Shown here: one piece after another, positions 51,722 to 60,943 of the stretch
How positions within the stretch are numbered: position 1 is the stretch's first letter
How the letters are laid out: each line of letters starts with the position of its first letter
Source: UBA1731 sp964440985
GTDB lineage: Bacteria > Verrucomicrobiota > Kiritimatiellia > RFP12 > UBA1067
DNA length: 64,000 nt
Direction: 5' to 3'
Assembly (NCBI GenBank): GCA_964440985.1
Contig: CAYTWE010000002.1
Span: 21,269 to 85,268 of the forward strand
Position numbers and translations under genes: made by a program
Notes under the pieces: generated by a model
The model's input: only the letters and a program-made list of their open reading frames with translations
The model's database searches: none
Told to the model about the DNA's origin: nothing

Positions 51722-52552
51722 TTACCGCCACCGGCGGTGACTCCAAAGATACTGTTCCGGATACTGCCTTATCGCCTCTCCAAGCCGGTCGTTCAGCTTC
51801 TGCGTGAATTCGGCGACGCTGTCTCCGTCCGTGTAGCGAAGCGGCGAACCGCCGACAAGGCGGTACGTGAACGGGGCGATCCGCACGAACGATCCGACAA
51901 CGACAGGATAGCGGTAGCGCATTGCGAGCCGAGTGGCGGTGGTGAACGTCCTGGCGTCGCGTCCCAGGAACTTGGCCTGGATTCCGCGCGCTGTGTGCTG
52001 ATCCATCAGGATCGTCATTGCGGACTTCTCTCCAATCCACTTCCTGATCACCGCCGACGTGAAGCCTCGGTTCTTGTCGATTATCGTCACTGGGCCGCGG
52101 AAATGGTGCTTCTTCATCCAGCCTGCGACAAACCTGTTGTTCATCACCCGCGCAATGGCGATCATGGGGCGGGCGAACGAAAGAAGGTTCGTTGCAGCCT
52201 CCCACACGCCATGATGGGCAGAAACGAGAAGTATCGGAGTGTCCGGAGTGTCAAGCAGCATCTGCGCGGCATCTGGACTGCAGCAAGTCACGTCAAGATG
52301 GCTGCGCCAGTTTCCTGCGTTGATGACGTGCGGGACGCGCAACGCCTCGCAGACGTGTCCGGCAAGATGACCCCATGCCATGCGGGCTATGCGGTCAGCC
52401 TCGTGCGGATCGTCCGTTATGCCGGCTTTCAGGATGTTGTCAACCGCGATTCTGCGGCGTCTCCTGAACAGCGGATAGAGAGCGCGGGCGAACGCGCTCC
52501 CTAAACCGTACGCATGGCGATCAATCCAGTTCACCTGCCCGTTCCGCGTCAC
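51722..52552 (-). CDS. Lipid A acyltransferase, LpxL/HtrB-like
   Basis: 276 residues. The HHGVWE motif near residues 113-118 is the HxxxxD/E site of lysophospholipid-type acyltransferases, and MDQHTARG fits the family's second block. A membrane-anchor segment at the N-terminus is short. It probably adds secondary acyl chains to lipid A, or acts as a glycerolipid acyltransferase. Start is a GTG overlapping the upstream stop (GTGA), so translational coupling is likely; neighbours are oxidoreductases. Confidence 0.8.
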   Translation of the reverse strand: MTRNGQVNWIDRHAYGLGSAFARALYPLFRRRRRIAVDNILKAGITDDPHEADRIARMAWGHLAGHVCEALRVPHVINAGNWRSHLDVTCCSPDAAQMLLDTPDTPILLVSAHHGVWEAATNLLSFARPMIAIARVMNNRFVAGWMKKHHFRGPVTIIDKNRGFTSAVIRKWIGEKSAMTILMDQHTARGIQAKFLGRDARTFTTATRLAMRYRYPVVVGSFVRIAPFTYRLVGGSPLRYTDGDSVAEFTQKLNDRLGEAIRQYPEQYLWSHRRWR

Positions 52553-53784
52553 ACTTCCAGCAGGGAGCGCGGAATCTCCGCAACCCGCGGGAATTCAAGC
52601 TTCGGCATCACGACCGGCTGCCACTTGATCGCCGGCGGCGCATCCTGCGGCACGAACTGCACAGACTTCTCCATGGCCGTTATCACGGCGACGGAGCGCA
52701 GCCCGTCCTCCGCCGTCATGCCGAGAATGTCACCGCCCTTGGCGCGTGACTTCTTCGACTTGCCGCCCTGAAGCGATTCGGCGAAATCCTCGTAGACACG
52801 GGCGAGCGCATCCACATACGCATCGTTTGCGCCGTACGGCGTCTCCGCCACCTCTGATTCGCCGGACGCGGTGTCGTCCTTCATCTCCTTGCGCTTGCCC
52901 GCGTTGTCGATCACGGTGAGAACGCCGGGGTCGCACTGTCTCCAGATGAGGGCGCCCTTGTCGCCGGTTATCTCAAGCGTGAGACCCTCGTTGTGCCCGG
53001 TCGCAATCTGCGACATCATGAACGTGCCGCCGATGCCCTGCTTCGTGCGCACAAGCACCGTCGCATCGTCGGGAATCAGCCGTCCGGGGACGCAGGCGTG
53101 CGCACCTACGCACACTTCCGTTATCTCAAAACCGGTAAGCCATTCCAGAACGAACTGGCAGTGGCATCCGCAGTCGTTGAGAACGCCACCGACGCCGTTG
53201 CGCCTGCCGTCCACACGCCACAGGGCCTGAGTGTTCCCCTGGTTCTCCACGCGACGCGCCATCCAGCCGGACTGCATCGAGATGTAGAATCTCCTTATCG
53301 TGCCGACTGCCCCCTTCTTCAGAAGCTCTTTGGCGCGGACAAGCTGCGAATACGCCGGATACACCATGGCAATCCTGTACGGAACCTTCGTCGCCCTCTG
53401 TTTGCGCACAAGGTTTGCCGCTTCGTCAAGATTCGACGTGAACGGTTTTTCTCCGAGAATCGGGATGCCGCAGTCCATCGCCGTCATGGCGATCGGATAG
53501 TGCATGGTGTTCGGAAGCACAGCGGAGACGAACAGCAGCTTGTCTGCGCCCTTGCGGCTCTTCTGGCTGCGCAGAAAGTCCCGATACGATGAGTACAGGT
53601 CGTCAACCTTCAGGTTGAGCGGCTTGATGAAGTCATACGAAGCCTGCTTCGAGGTGCCGAAGGATCCGCCGACTATCTTTATGTTGCCGACCTTGTCGAT
53701 TGCCTTGCGGTGTATGTTCCCCATGAAGGACTTCATTCCTCCGCCAATCATCCCTATCTTCAAATATTTATTCGTGTCAGCCAT
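52549..53784 (-). CDS. Gfo/Idh/MocA-type oxidoreductase
   Basis: 411 residues. The N-terminal Rossmann fold has GMIGGGMKSFMG (near 11-22); GEKPFTS (near 111-117) holds the EKP motif of the family. The middle shows NDCGCHCQFVLEWLTGFE. There is no signal peptide, so it is cytosolic. The ATG at 53784 has AAGGAGG 11 bp upstream. First gene of a run that continues with the LpxL-like gene. Substrate is not predictable. Confidence 0.85.
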   Translation of the reverse strand: MADTNKYLKIGMIGGGMKSFMGNIHRKAIDKVGNIKIVGGSFGTSKQASYDFIKPLNLKVDDLYSSYRDFLRSQKSRKGADKLLFVSAVLPNTMHYPIAMTAMDCGIPILGEKPFTSNLDEAANLVRKQRATKVPYRIAMVYPAYSQLVRAKELLKKGAVGTIRRFYISMQSGWMARRVENQGNTQALWRVDGRRNGVGGVLNDCGCHCQFVLEWLTGFEITEVCVGAHACVPGRLIPDDATVLVRTKQGIGGTFMMSQIATGHNEGLTLEITGDKGALIWRQCDPGVLTVIDNAGKRKEMKDDTASGESEVAETPYGANDAYVDALARVYEDFAESLQGGKSKKSRAKGGDILGMTAEDGLRSVAVITAMEKSVQFVPQDAPPAIKWQPVVMPKLEFPRVAEIPRSLLEV

Positions 53785-53817
53785 CTAAATACAAACCTCC
53801 TTAATTCATTTGTGCGC

Positions 53818-53846
53818 AGTTTATCAAATTCCCCCCATTACATCAA
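53818..53846 (-). promoter_or_regulatory. Promoter of the oxidoreductase/LpxL operon
   Basis: Minus strand: TTGATG (53841-53846), 17-bp spacer with a run of six G, TAAACT (53818-53823). The leader is about 27 nt with AAGGAGG. The region 53785-53979 between this operon and lspA shows nothing else. Confidence 0.55.
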
Positions 53847-53979
53847 TCAAAAAAGAACGATTGTTTTATGTCTGCAACTTTTCACGGCAAAGGAACGCCA
53901 ATCCGACACGGAAAGATGCGGGAAACGTCGGCGCATCACCGCCGCGCCGAAACCGGCAGCGAAACCGCAGAACGTCTTT

Positions 53980-54462
53980 TCAGTTCGGCAGAGCCGGAGA
54001 TGAACCCCTGCGCGAGGCGAACAGCGATGCCGCAACAAGAAGAACCGCAGCGACCGTTATGCACGAATCCGCTACGTTGAAGCAGGGGAAATGATGGACT
54101 CCCCAATGGAAATCGAACATGTCCACCACAAAACCAAGGCGAACCCGATCAATGAGATTCCCTATGATGCCTGCATAGAGAAGGTTCTCTGTGACGAATC
54201 CCGTCAAACCTGAAGTGAATACGCTCCTGCGCTTCCAGAGAAGCAGCGCAAGCGCAACCGCTGCGAACACCGCCAACGGCCACACCTGCCCCTGAAGCAT
54301 CCCCCATGCGCATCCACGGTTCTCGACATACGCCAGATTGAGGAAGGAGCACACCTCTATCGGCGACCCGCCGCGAAGCCGCTGCAACGCCCAAGCCTTG
54401 ACGACCTGATCGACCAGCAGGAGATTCGCGACAGCGGCGCAGGAGAAGACAAGCCGACGCAT
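53980..54462 (-). CDS. lspA: Lipoprotein signal peptidase (signal peptidase II)
   Basis: 160 residues with four membrane helices. The catalytic Asp pair is Asp105 (GNLIDRV) and Asp132 (FNVADS); ENRGCAWG matches the conserved substrate region. It cleaves prolipoproteins after lipid modification in the inner membrane. It lies 12 bp downstream of the DksA-like gene. Its presence supports lipoproteins such as the Tat-exported GH109-like enzyme. Confidence 0.95.
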   Translation of the reverse strand: MRRLVFSCAAVANLLLVDQVVKAWALQRLRGGSPIEVCSFLNLAYVENRGCAWGMLQGQVWPLAVFAAVALALLLWKRRSVFTSGLTGFVTENLLYAGIIGNLIDRVRLGFVVDMFDFHWGVHHFPCFNVADSCITVAAVLLVAASLFASRRGSSPALPN

Positions 54463-54474
54463 CAGATGCCGGCC

Positions 54475-55146
54475 TTATTCAACCTTGGACTCCATCTCGC
54501 TCTGGCACTCCATGCACGTGTGCGCAAACGGAAGGTGCTGGAGACGCGCCTTGCGGATGAGCTGTCCGCAGATGCTGCAGATTCCGTATGTGCCATCGTC
54601 GATCTTGTGCAAAGCCTCATCAATCTTCTGAAGCGTCTTGTTCTGCTCGCCGACCTGGCCGAGGTTCTGCAGACGCATGAAGCTGTCGCTGCCATCCTCG
54701 TCCTCGCCTGCGCGGTCAATCGTCTGCTCCAGCGCATTGGTCTTGAGCGTAGCCGCCGCACCGACGATCTGCTGACGGTGCGCGATGAGCGTCTTGCGGA
54801 ACTGCGCAAGATCCGCATCCGAGAACTTCAGGGTGGTGCCGCCCTTCGCACGGGACGTCGGACGTTTGGAAAGCTTCACCGCGCCGTCTGTCGCCTGTTC
54901 AGCCTTCTTGACATCCGCCGCAAACTGCTCGTCCTTTATGGACTCGGCGAACGCAAACGCAAAATCCTTCGCGTTGTTCTCGAACAGTTCATCCTGCTGT
55001 GGCGGCGGAGCGGACTTCACGACCATCTTCTTCATCTTTGAAGGAGCCTTTTTGGACTTCTTCGGCTCAGTCTCCGCCACGGCAGGCTTTTTCGCCACAG
55101 GCTTTGCGGCGCCCTTCTTCGCCACGGTCTTCTTGCTCGTTGCCAT
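54475..55146 (-). CDS. DksA/TraR-type zinc-finger protein with long basic N-terminus
   Basis: 223 residues from the ATG at 55146 (GGGAGA upstream). The first 55 residues are Lys/Ala/Pro-rich and probably disordered. A helical region follows, then the DksA-like zinc finger CSICG...CMECQ near 195-220. The EDGSDSFMRLQNLGQVGEQN segment fits the coiled-coil tip. DksA proteins bind in the RNA polymerase secondary channel and alter transcription with ppGpp. It lies 14 bp after greA, another secondary-channel factor. Confidence 0.85.
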   Translation of the reverse strand: MATSKKTVAKKGAAKPVAKKPAVAETEPKKSKKAPSKMKKMVVKSAPPPQQDELFENNAKDFAFAFAESIKDEQFAADVKKAEQATDGAVKLSKRPTSRAKGGTTLKFSDADLAQFRKTLIAHRQQIVGAAATLKTNALEQTIDRAGEDEDGSDSFMRLQNLGQVGEQNKTLQKIDEALHKIDDGTYGICSICGQLIRKARLQHLPFAHTCMECQSEMESKVE

Positions 55147-55160
55147 TCTGAAATTCTCCC

Positions 55161-57170
55161 TTATCCCTTGATCCAATCCTTCAACTCTGGCGAAAGCGGC
55201 TCTACGCGCAGAACCTTCGCCGCAATTGCGTTGCCGTCCGAGTCAGAAAGCTCAACGTCATCGCCCGGCTTGCGTCCAAGCAGATTGGCGGCAAGCCTCG
55301 TGCCGGAGGATATGATGCCGAGCGTAGGCTCGTTGTCCCACTCGCCAAGCACGACATACCTGCGCTCCTCCTCGCCGACCGAAAGGATCGCCACCGTACC
55401 CATGCGAACCTCGTCCGCCTCAACGTTCTCGAACAGCGTGGGAGCAACTTCGTCGAGATCCTTCTGCATGAGCGACTGCTTCTGGAGAAGTGCGCGCTGC
55501 TCGTCCTTTGCGTACTGGTACTCGGCGTTTTCACTGAGGTCGCCGTAGCCGCGAGCGAACTCGATGCGCTTCGTGTTCTCCGGCATATCGACGGTTACAA
55601 GCTTCTCGTACGCGGCCTTTCTCTCGTTGTAGCTGCGCTGAGACGTCACACGCTCGATGGTCTTCTTCTCCACTTTCTTCACGACATGGGACGCAAGAGC
55701 CGGATCAAGCTTCGTCATGCGCACCGTGATTGTGCGGTGCGTCGCGGGACTCCACGCCGTGGAGGCCTGGAAACGCTCGAACACCTGAATCTTCTCGTTT
55801 GTCGAAAGCCGCCCGAATATGTCCTCAAGCCACGCCTTGTCCGCAAACAGGCGACGGATCACATTCTGCATCTTCAGCGTCTCACCCGCCTGGCGTCCTT
55901 CGCCAAGGGCGATTGCGTGCTGAAGAATTGCCGAAAGGGCCGGCAGCTTGCCCCACTTCTTGAAGTCGTCATAGCGGCCAAGCACACAGGTCACAAGCGT
56001 TGCCGGTGGATGCGGCATGTTGAGAAGAGCGACGACAGCCTCCTCGCAGTCGGCGTCGTTGGAGAAGAACTTGAGCGTCTCAACCAAAAGAGAGAAGCAC
56101 ATCTTCGGCAGCGCCTCAAAAAGCCGGTGCTTCGTCTCCTCACGGTTTTCAGCGGTGAGGAAGACCACAAGGTTGCCGACGTCACGCGAAGGAAGGTCAC
56201 GGGCGGCGGCGAGGTATCTGCCGCCCTCCCACAGGTAGTTGCGGCATTTCGACGTCGGCGGCGTCTCGAGCTTCAGGGCGTCCACGCAGAACGCAAGCCT
56301 TGCGTAGAGGGCATCATCGACGCCACGTGCACCCTTGAGGGCAAACTCAAGCCTGTTGGAGAACTTCTCCTTGGCCGAATCGTCAAGCGACTTCATGCGA
56401 CCAGTTCCCTCAAGCTCCTTGATGGCGGAGAGGATCGACTTCGGATCCTTCATCTGCGAAAACGCGATGAACCAGCTGTCCCCGTACGTCTCGGCGGACG
56501 CCTTAAGGTGGATCGGCTCGGCACGGCGCACCGGAATCTCCACGACGCGCTCCTTCTTGAGGTCTGTACGCGCCCGCTCCCAGAACGCCTTCCAGTTTGC
56601 GCTCTTGATGAAGCCCTGCTTTGCGCACTCCTCCTCAAGGCGCGTGACAGGCATATCGCCGAAGCTCCTGAGCATCTCCTTCACAAACTCGCCAGGCTGC
56701 TCCCTTATCATGGCATCGACACGTGCAGGATCCGCTGCGGCCACAACGAGGATGTGATCCTCCGGCGCAACGACAAGCATTTCGCAGGCGGCGTCGAACG
56801 TCAGCTGATGACCTTTGCGCACCTTGAAGTCCACCGTAATCCTGCGATAGAAGTAGTCAAGGCGCTTGACCTCCCCAAGTCCCCATGTCGCGTTCAGCAC
56901 ACGTGTGCCTGGAGTGAAGGAGATGAGACGCTCAAGACGGGCGAGAGATTCAGTGAGCGGACGCGTCCCGAATCCCACCGAATCCACAAAAGAAAGAAGA
57001 AGGCGGTCTTTTGTCGCCTTCTTCAATATCTCCCGCACACCGGCGGACTGGAGGTTTGTGGTGAGCACATCCTTGTTTGCATTGACGATGTTCAACGCGC
57101 CGGCAAAGTCCTGCGCCTCCGTCTTCAGCTGGAGTTCCGTCGCAAGGTCTTCCATCTTCCTATCCGCCAT
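55161..57170 (-). CDS. greA: Transcription elongation factor GreA with long N-terminal extension
   Basis: 669 residues, of which only the last about 150 are the normal GreA: a coiled coil with the cleavage-tip acidic residues in GDLSENAEY and a C-terminal FKBP-like domain (GDDVELSDSDG). The preceding about 500 residues are helical with no recognised catalytic motif; Chlamydiae have similarly extended GreA proteins, so this is a lineage feature rather than a random fusion. The ATG at 57170 (MADRKMED) is preferred to the one 17 codons earlier because the leader then contains AAGGGA and the promoter. It rescues backtracked RNA polymerase. Confidence 0.85.
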   Translation of the reverse strand: MADRKMEDLATELQLKTEAQDFAGALNIVNANKDVLTTNLQSAGVREILKKATKDRLLLSFVDSVGFGTRPLTESLARLERLISFTPGTRVLNATWGLGEVKRLDYFYRRITVDFKVRKGHQLTFDAACEMLVVAPEDHILVVAAADPARVDAMIREQPGEFVKEMLRSFGDMPVTRLEEECAKQGFIKSANWKAFWERARTDLKKERVVEIPVRRAEPIHLKASAETYGDSWFIAFSQMKDPKSILSAIKELEGTGRMKSLDDSAKEKFSNRLEFALKGARGVDDALYARLAFCVDALKLETPPTSKCRNYLWEGGRYLAAARDLPSRDVGNLVVFLTAENREETKHRLFEALPKMCFSLLVETLKFFSNDADCEEAVVALLNMPHPPATLVTCVLGRYDDFKKWGKLPALSAILQHAIALGEGRQAGETLKMQNVIRRLFADKAWLEDIFGRLSTNEKIQVFERFQASTAWSPATHRTITVRMTKLDPALASHVVKKVEKKTIERVTSQRSYNERKAAYEKLVTVDMPENTKRIEFARGYGDLSENAEYQYAKDEQRALLQKQSLMQKDLDEVAPTLFENVEADEVRMGTVAILSVGEEERRYVVLGEWDNEPTLGIISSGTRLAANLLGRKPGDDVELSDSDGNAIAAKVLRVEPLSPELKDWIKG

Positions 57171-57211
57171 GGCTTCTCGTCCCTTCTGAGTTGTAAAAAC
57201 AATGGGGACGA

Positions 57212-57240
57212 AGTATATCATTTCCGGCCGGCATTTGCAA
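57212..57240 (-). promoter_or_regulatory. Promoter of greA
   Basis: Minus strand: TTGCAA (57235-57240), 17-bp spacer ending TGA, TATACT (57212-57217). It lies inside the end of recO. The leader is about 35 nt. Confidence 0.6.
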
Positions 57241-57931
57241 GAAGCAGAAGCGTGTTCCTGCGTATCTCTGGCGGCATTTCAAGATGGTATCTCATGAAAA
57301 GCCCAAGGAAGCGCACTGCGGCCGAAACGTCTCCGTCATGAAGCGCTCCGCCCTCGCCGGAAAGCGCAAGCACAGCCCCATGCGAAAGCCGCACGGTCTT
57401 CGTCCCGGTCCCGACATGACCCCGATCAATCGCGAACGGCACGGTCTCCATTGCCGGATCGACGCCGGAAAAGTCTGGAGCAAGCCCGGCAAGGGCAAGG
57501 AATTCGCGTTCAAGGCCTATGAGCGACTGCACCGCCGCCGGATTGTCGGCAAGGCCGTCAAGCGTCCGTTCGAGGAATTCGAACCACCCTTCCGCCTCCG
57601 GGCCGTGCGGACAATGCTCGCGAACGAGATGGGCGGCGTACGCCGCAAGAGCCGTCGCACGGTAATCGCCCCTGATGTGTTCGCGCATATCAATGCAGGA
57701 CGCCTCGCGTATCGCGTGAAGTTCGCCCCGCGCCCGTGCGTAATAGACGAGTTCGCACGTGTAGAACAGGTCGTACTGTCCCAGGAACATGCTTTTCGGG
57801 CGCACAGCCCCCTTGACCACGGTGACGACGGGGCCGCGATCCGGCGTAAGCCAGGTCGTGACGTGGCTCGTGCGCGACCAGGGGCGAATATCAAGAACGA
57901 TGCCGCGTGTCTTTACCGTCTCGCCCGCCAT
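57218..57931 (-). CDS. recO: DNA repair protein RecO
   Basis: 237 residues. The OB-fold N-terminus (ETVKTRGIVLDIRPWSRTSH, YYARARGELH) and helical C-terminal part fit RecO, which anneals single-stranded DNA and loads RecA with RecR. The usual zinc-binding Cys of the C-terminal domain are not seen, as in many RecO proteins. The ATG at 57931 has GAGG. It precedes greA, whose promoter overlaps its end. Confidence 0.88.
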   Translation of the reverse strand: MAGETVKTRGIVLDIRPWSRTSHVTTWLTPDRGPVVTVVKGAVRPKSMFLGQYDLFYTCELVYYARARGELHAIREASCIDMREHIRGDYRATALAAYAAHLVREHCPHGPEAEGWFEFLERTLDGLADNPAAVQSLIGLEREFLALAGLAPDFSGVDPAMETVPFAIDRGHVGTGTKTVRLSHGAVLALSGEGGALHDGDVSAAVRFLGLFMRYHLEMPPEIRRNTLLLLANAGRK

Positions 57932-57968
57932 CGTCAGCCTCGTGCAAGATGCCGATGCGCGGCGATGC

Positions 57969-59612
57969 TCATTCGTCTATCCCGTTCTGGTGCGCAACGA
58001 GGGAGTCCGCTCCGTACATCTTGCGGAGCTTCGGCTTCTCTATCTTGCCGGTGGGGTTGCGCGGAACAGGCGCAAATATTATCCTTCTCGGCCGCTTGTA
58101 GCGCGGCAGGTCGAGACAGAAGCGGTTCACCTCGTCCTCCGTGAGCGCCATGCCGTCCTTTACCTCGATGATGGCGGCGGCGATCTCCCCAAGCCGCTCG
58201 TCGGCAAGACCAATCACGGCCACGTCCTTGATCTTCGGATTCGCCCGCAGGAAATCCTCGATCTGGACAGGGTACAGGTTTTCGCCTCCGGTGATTATCA
58301 CATCCTTGGCCCTGTCCACAAGATAGATGAATCCGTCGCGCACCTCGGCCATGTCGCCGGTGCGCAGCCAGCCGTCATCTGAAAGTATCTCCCGCGTGGC
58401 CTCAGGGTTCTTGTAGTACTCCTTCATGACGCCCGGACCTCTGAGCGCCAGCTCACCAACTTCGCCGGGCGTCACCTCGGTGCCGTCAGGACGCAGTATC
58501 TTCGTCTGCCAACCATATCCGGCGACGCCTATCGCACCCACATGGTCGATGTTCTCTATTCCGAGATGTACGGCGCCCGGCCCGGTTGACTCCGAAAGCC
58601 CGTAGTTCGTGTCGTAGTCATGGTGCGGGAAAACCGTCTTCCAGCGCTTTATCAGAGCCGGCGGCACGGGCTGCGCACCGATGTGCATCAGCCGCCACTG
58701 GTCGAGCCTGTAGTCGGACAGCTTCACCTCCCCGCGCTCCACGGCGTCAAGTATGTCCTGCGCCCACGGAACGAGAAGCCACACGATTGTGCACCGCTCC
58801 TCGCTGACGCAGCGGATTATCCATTCCGGCTTTACACCCTTCAGAAGCACGGCCTTGCCGCCCACGAGGAAGCTTCCGAACCAGTGCATCTTCGCGCCCG
58901 TATGGTAGAGCGGCGGGATGCACAGGAACACATCGTCCCGCGTCTGCCCATGGTGGTTCTGCTCAACCTTGCAGGAATGCATCAGGCAGCGATGCCGGAG
59001 GATTATCGCCTTCGGGAATCCAGTCGTGCCGGACGAAAAGTATATTGCCGCATCGTCATCTTCGTGCAGCGTCACGTCCGGCGCCTTCGACGAACAGTAT
59101 CCGACCATGGTCTTGTAGCTTACGTCGAAGCTGGGGCAGTCGTCCCCTACGTAAATGCCGAACTTGACCTTCGGGAGACGGTCGATGATCTGCTCCACGC
59201 GTCCGGTGAACTCGGGTCCGTGCACCAGCACATCCGCATCGGAGAGCTCAAGGCAGTACCGTATCTCGTCAGCGGTGTATCGGAAGTTGAGCGGCACCGC
59301 CATGCACCCGGCTTTCAGGACGCCGAAGTATATCGGCAGCCATTCGATGCAGTTCATGAGCAGGATCGCCACCTTGTCCCCGCGCTTCAGCCCCCGGCTC
59401 AGCAGGAAGTTCGCAAACCTGTTCGCCTTCTCGTCGAACTCGGCCCATGTCATTTCGCTGCGGAACGCCTCAAGCGGACTCGACTCTATCAGCGAATACT
59501 CCCGCCATGTCGTGTTCCGCTTCTCCAGCTCCTGCGGATTTATCTCTACAAGAGCGACATCGTTCGGCCACTCACGCGCATTGCGCTCAAGTATCTCTGT
59601 TATCGTTTCCAT
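57969..59612 (-). CDS. AMP-forming acyl-CoA synthetase-like protein
   Basis: 547 residues from the ATG at 59612, preceded by GGAG. The AMP-binding motif YFSSGTTGFPKA (near 188-199), GLSESTGPG and TGDMAEVRDGFIYLVDRAKDVIITGGENLYP are intact, as is the catalytic Lys in NPTGKIEKPKL near the end. It activates a carboxylic acid (fatty or aromatic) to acyl-CoA or acyl-AMP. Substrate unknown. It is separated by 131 bp from argD, without an obvious promoter in the gap. Confidence 0.85.
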   Translation of the reverse strand: METITEILERNAREWPNDVALVEINPQELEKRNTTWREYSLIESSPLEAFRSEMTWAEFDEKANRFANFLLSRGLKRGDKVAILLMNCIEWLPIYFGVLKAGCMAVPLNFRYTADEIRYCLELSDADVLVHGPEFTGRVEQIIDRLPKVKFGIYVGDDCPSFDVSYKTMVGYCSSKAPDVTLHEDDDAAIYFSSGTTGFPKAIILRHRCLMHSCKVEQNHHGQTRDDVFLCIPPLYHTGAKMHWFGSFLVGGKAVLLKGVKPEWIIRCVSEERCTIVWLLVPWAQDILDAVERGEVKLSDYRLDQWRLMHIGAQPVPPALIKRWKTVFPHHDYDTNYGLSESTGPGAVHLGIENIDHVGAIGVAGYGWQTKILRPDGTEVTPGEVGELALRGPGVMKEYYKNPEATREILSDDGWLRTGDMAEVRDGFIYLVDRAKDVIITGGENLYPVQIEDFLRANPKIKDVAVIGLADERLGEIAAAIIEVKDGMALTEDEVNRFCLDLPRYKRPRRIIFAPVPRNPTGKIEKPKLRKMYGADSLVAHQNGIDE

Positions 59613-59743
59613 CTCAGACGCTCCATTGCAGACATCTGCAGACTTGCAGTCCGCGAAAAGACGAGCCGCCGCAGCGAAACCTCGCAGACGGCGGCGAACC
59701 GTGCGGAAACCGAATCGCATCCGGTTTCCGCAATTGCCGAACG

Positions 59744-60943
59744 TCACTCGTCGGCGCCGTAAAGGCCGTCAAGGGCATCCGCCATCATCTCCACGGCCTC
59801 CTCAAGATGCTTTTCGCTCATCGAAAGCGTCGGCAGGAACCTGACAACGTTTCCGTGCGCAGTAAGCACGAGAATGCCCATGTCGCGGAACGCCGACACA
59901 ATCTCCTGCGGATCGCCGTCAACGACCATGCCGACCATGCAGCCAAGACCGCGCACGTCAAGAATCTTGTCGTACTTCTCCACGAAGCACTTCAGCCCTT
60001 CGCGGAGAAGCTCGCCTTTGCGCACTGCCGCGCCAAGAAGATCCTCGTCCTCGATTATCTTGATCACGGCCAGCGCGGCGGCGGACGCAAGCGGATTGCC
60101 GCCGAACGTGGAGGCGTGGGCGCCGGGGGTGAACACGTCGGCAAACTTTGCGTTGGAGACGAGCGCACCCATCGGAACGCCGTCCGCCAGCGACTTCGCC
60201 ACGGTGAAGAGATCGGGCTTGACCGAATAGTTCTGCCAGCCCCACCACTTGCCCGTGCGTCCCATTCCGCACTGAACCTCATCGCAGATCATGATGATGT
60301 TCTTCTCGTCGCATATCGCACGCACACCGGCCATGAACTCCTCCGTCGCAGGATTCACGCCGCCCTCGCCCTGAACCGCCTCAAGCATGATGGCGACGGT
60401 CTTGTCGGAGACTGCGGCCCTGAGAGAATCAAGGTCGTTGTAGTCCGCATAGTTGAAGCCGACGGGCAGAGGCTCATACCCCTCCTGGCACCACGCCTGA
60501 CCCGTCGCCGTAAGCGTCGCAAGCGTACGCCCATGGAACGAGTTGCGCATCGTGACGACCTCGTAGCGTCCGCCGTTGGCGGCTCCCCATTTGCGGGCGA
60601 GCTTTATCGCAGCCTCGTTCGCCTCCGCGCCGGAGTTGCAGAAGAACACCTTGCCGTCAAGCCCCGATATCTCCACAAGCTTCTTCGCAAGAAGCGCCTG
60701 CGGCTCGTTGATGAAAAGGTTTGAGCAGTGGCCGAGCTTGGCCACCTGCTCCTGCACGGCGGCGACGACGCCATCGGTGCAGTGCCCGACGTTGTGCACC
60801 CCGATGCCGCTCGTCATGTCGTAGTACTGCTTGCCGCCCGTTTCGTATACGCGGGACCCCTTCGCCTTCTCGATTACGATCGAGGGCCTGTATGTCGGCA
60901 TAAGATACCGCTCGTAAAGTTTCTTCACCTCTTCTGTGTTCAT
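59744..60943 (-). CDS. argD: Acetylornithine aminotransferase
   Basis: Class-III PLP aminotransferase of arginine synthesis, 399 residues. SGAEANEAAIKLAR, ICDEVQCGMGRTG and the PLP Lys in FTVAKSLADG are intact. The ATG at 60943 overlaps the argB stop (ATGA). Position beside argB supports ArgD over related transaminases, though succinyl-DAP activity may coexist. Confidence 0.93.
   Translation of the reverse strand: MNTEEVKKLYERYLMPTYRPSIVIEKAKGSRVYETGGKQYYDMTSGIGVHNVGHCTDGVVAAVQEQVAKLGHCSNLFINEPQALLAKKLVEISGLDGKVFFCNSGAEANEAAIKLARKWGAANGGRYEVVTMRNSFHGRTLATLTATGQAWCQEGYEPLPVGFNYADYNDLDSLRAAVSDKTVAIMLEAVQGEGGVNPATEEFMAGVRAICDEKNIIMICDEVQCGMGRTGKWWGWQNYSVKPDLFTVAKSLADGVPMGALVSNAKFADVFTPGAHASTFGGNPLASAAALAVIKIIEDEDLLGAAVRKGELLREGLKCFVEKYDKILDVRGLGCMVGMVVDGDPQEIVSAFRDMGILVLTAHGNVVRFLPTLSMSEKHLEEAVEMMADALDGLYGADE

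Noticed and set aside
51684..52205. Extension of the oxidoreductase frame upstream of 51683
   Set aside because: It runs antiparallel in sense through another frame of the LpxL-like gene, with Arg-rich shadow sequence; the ATG at 51683 has a good ribosome site.
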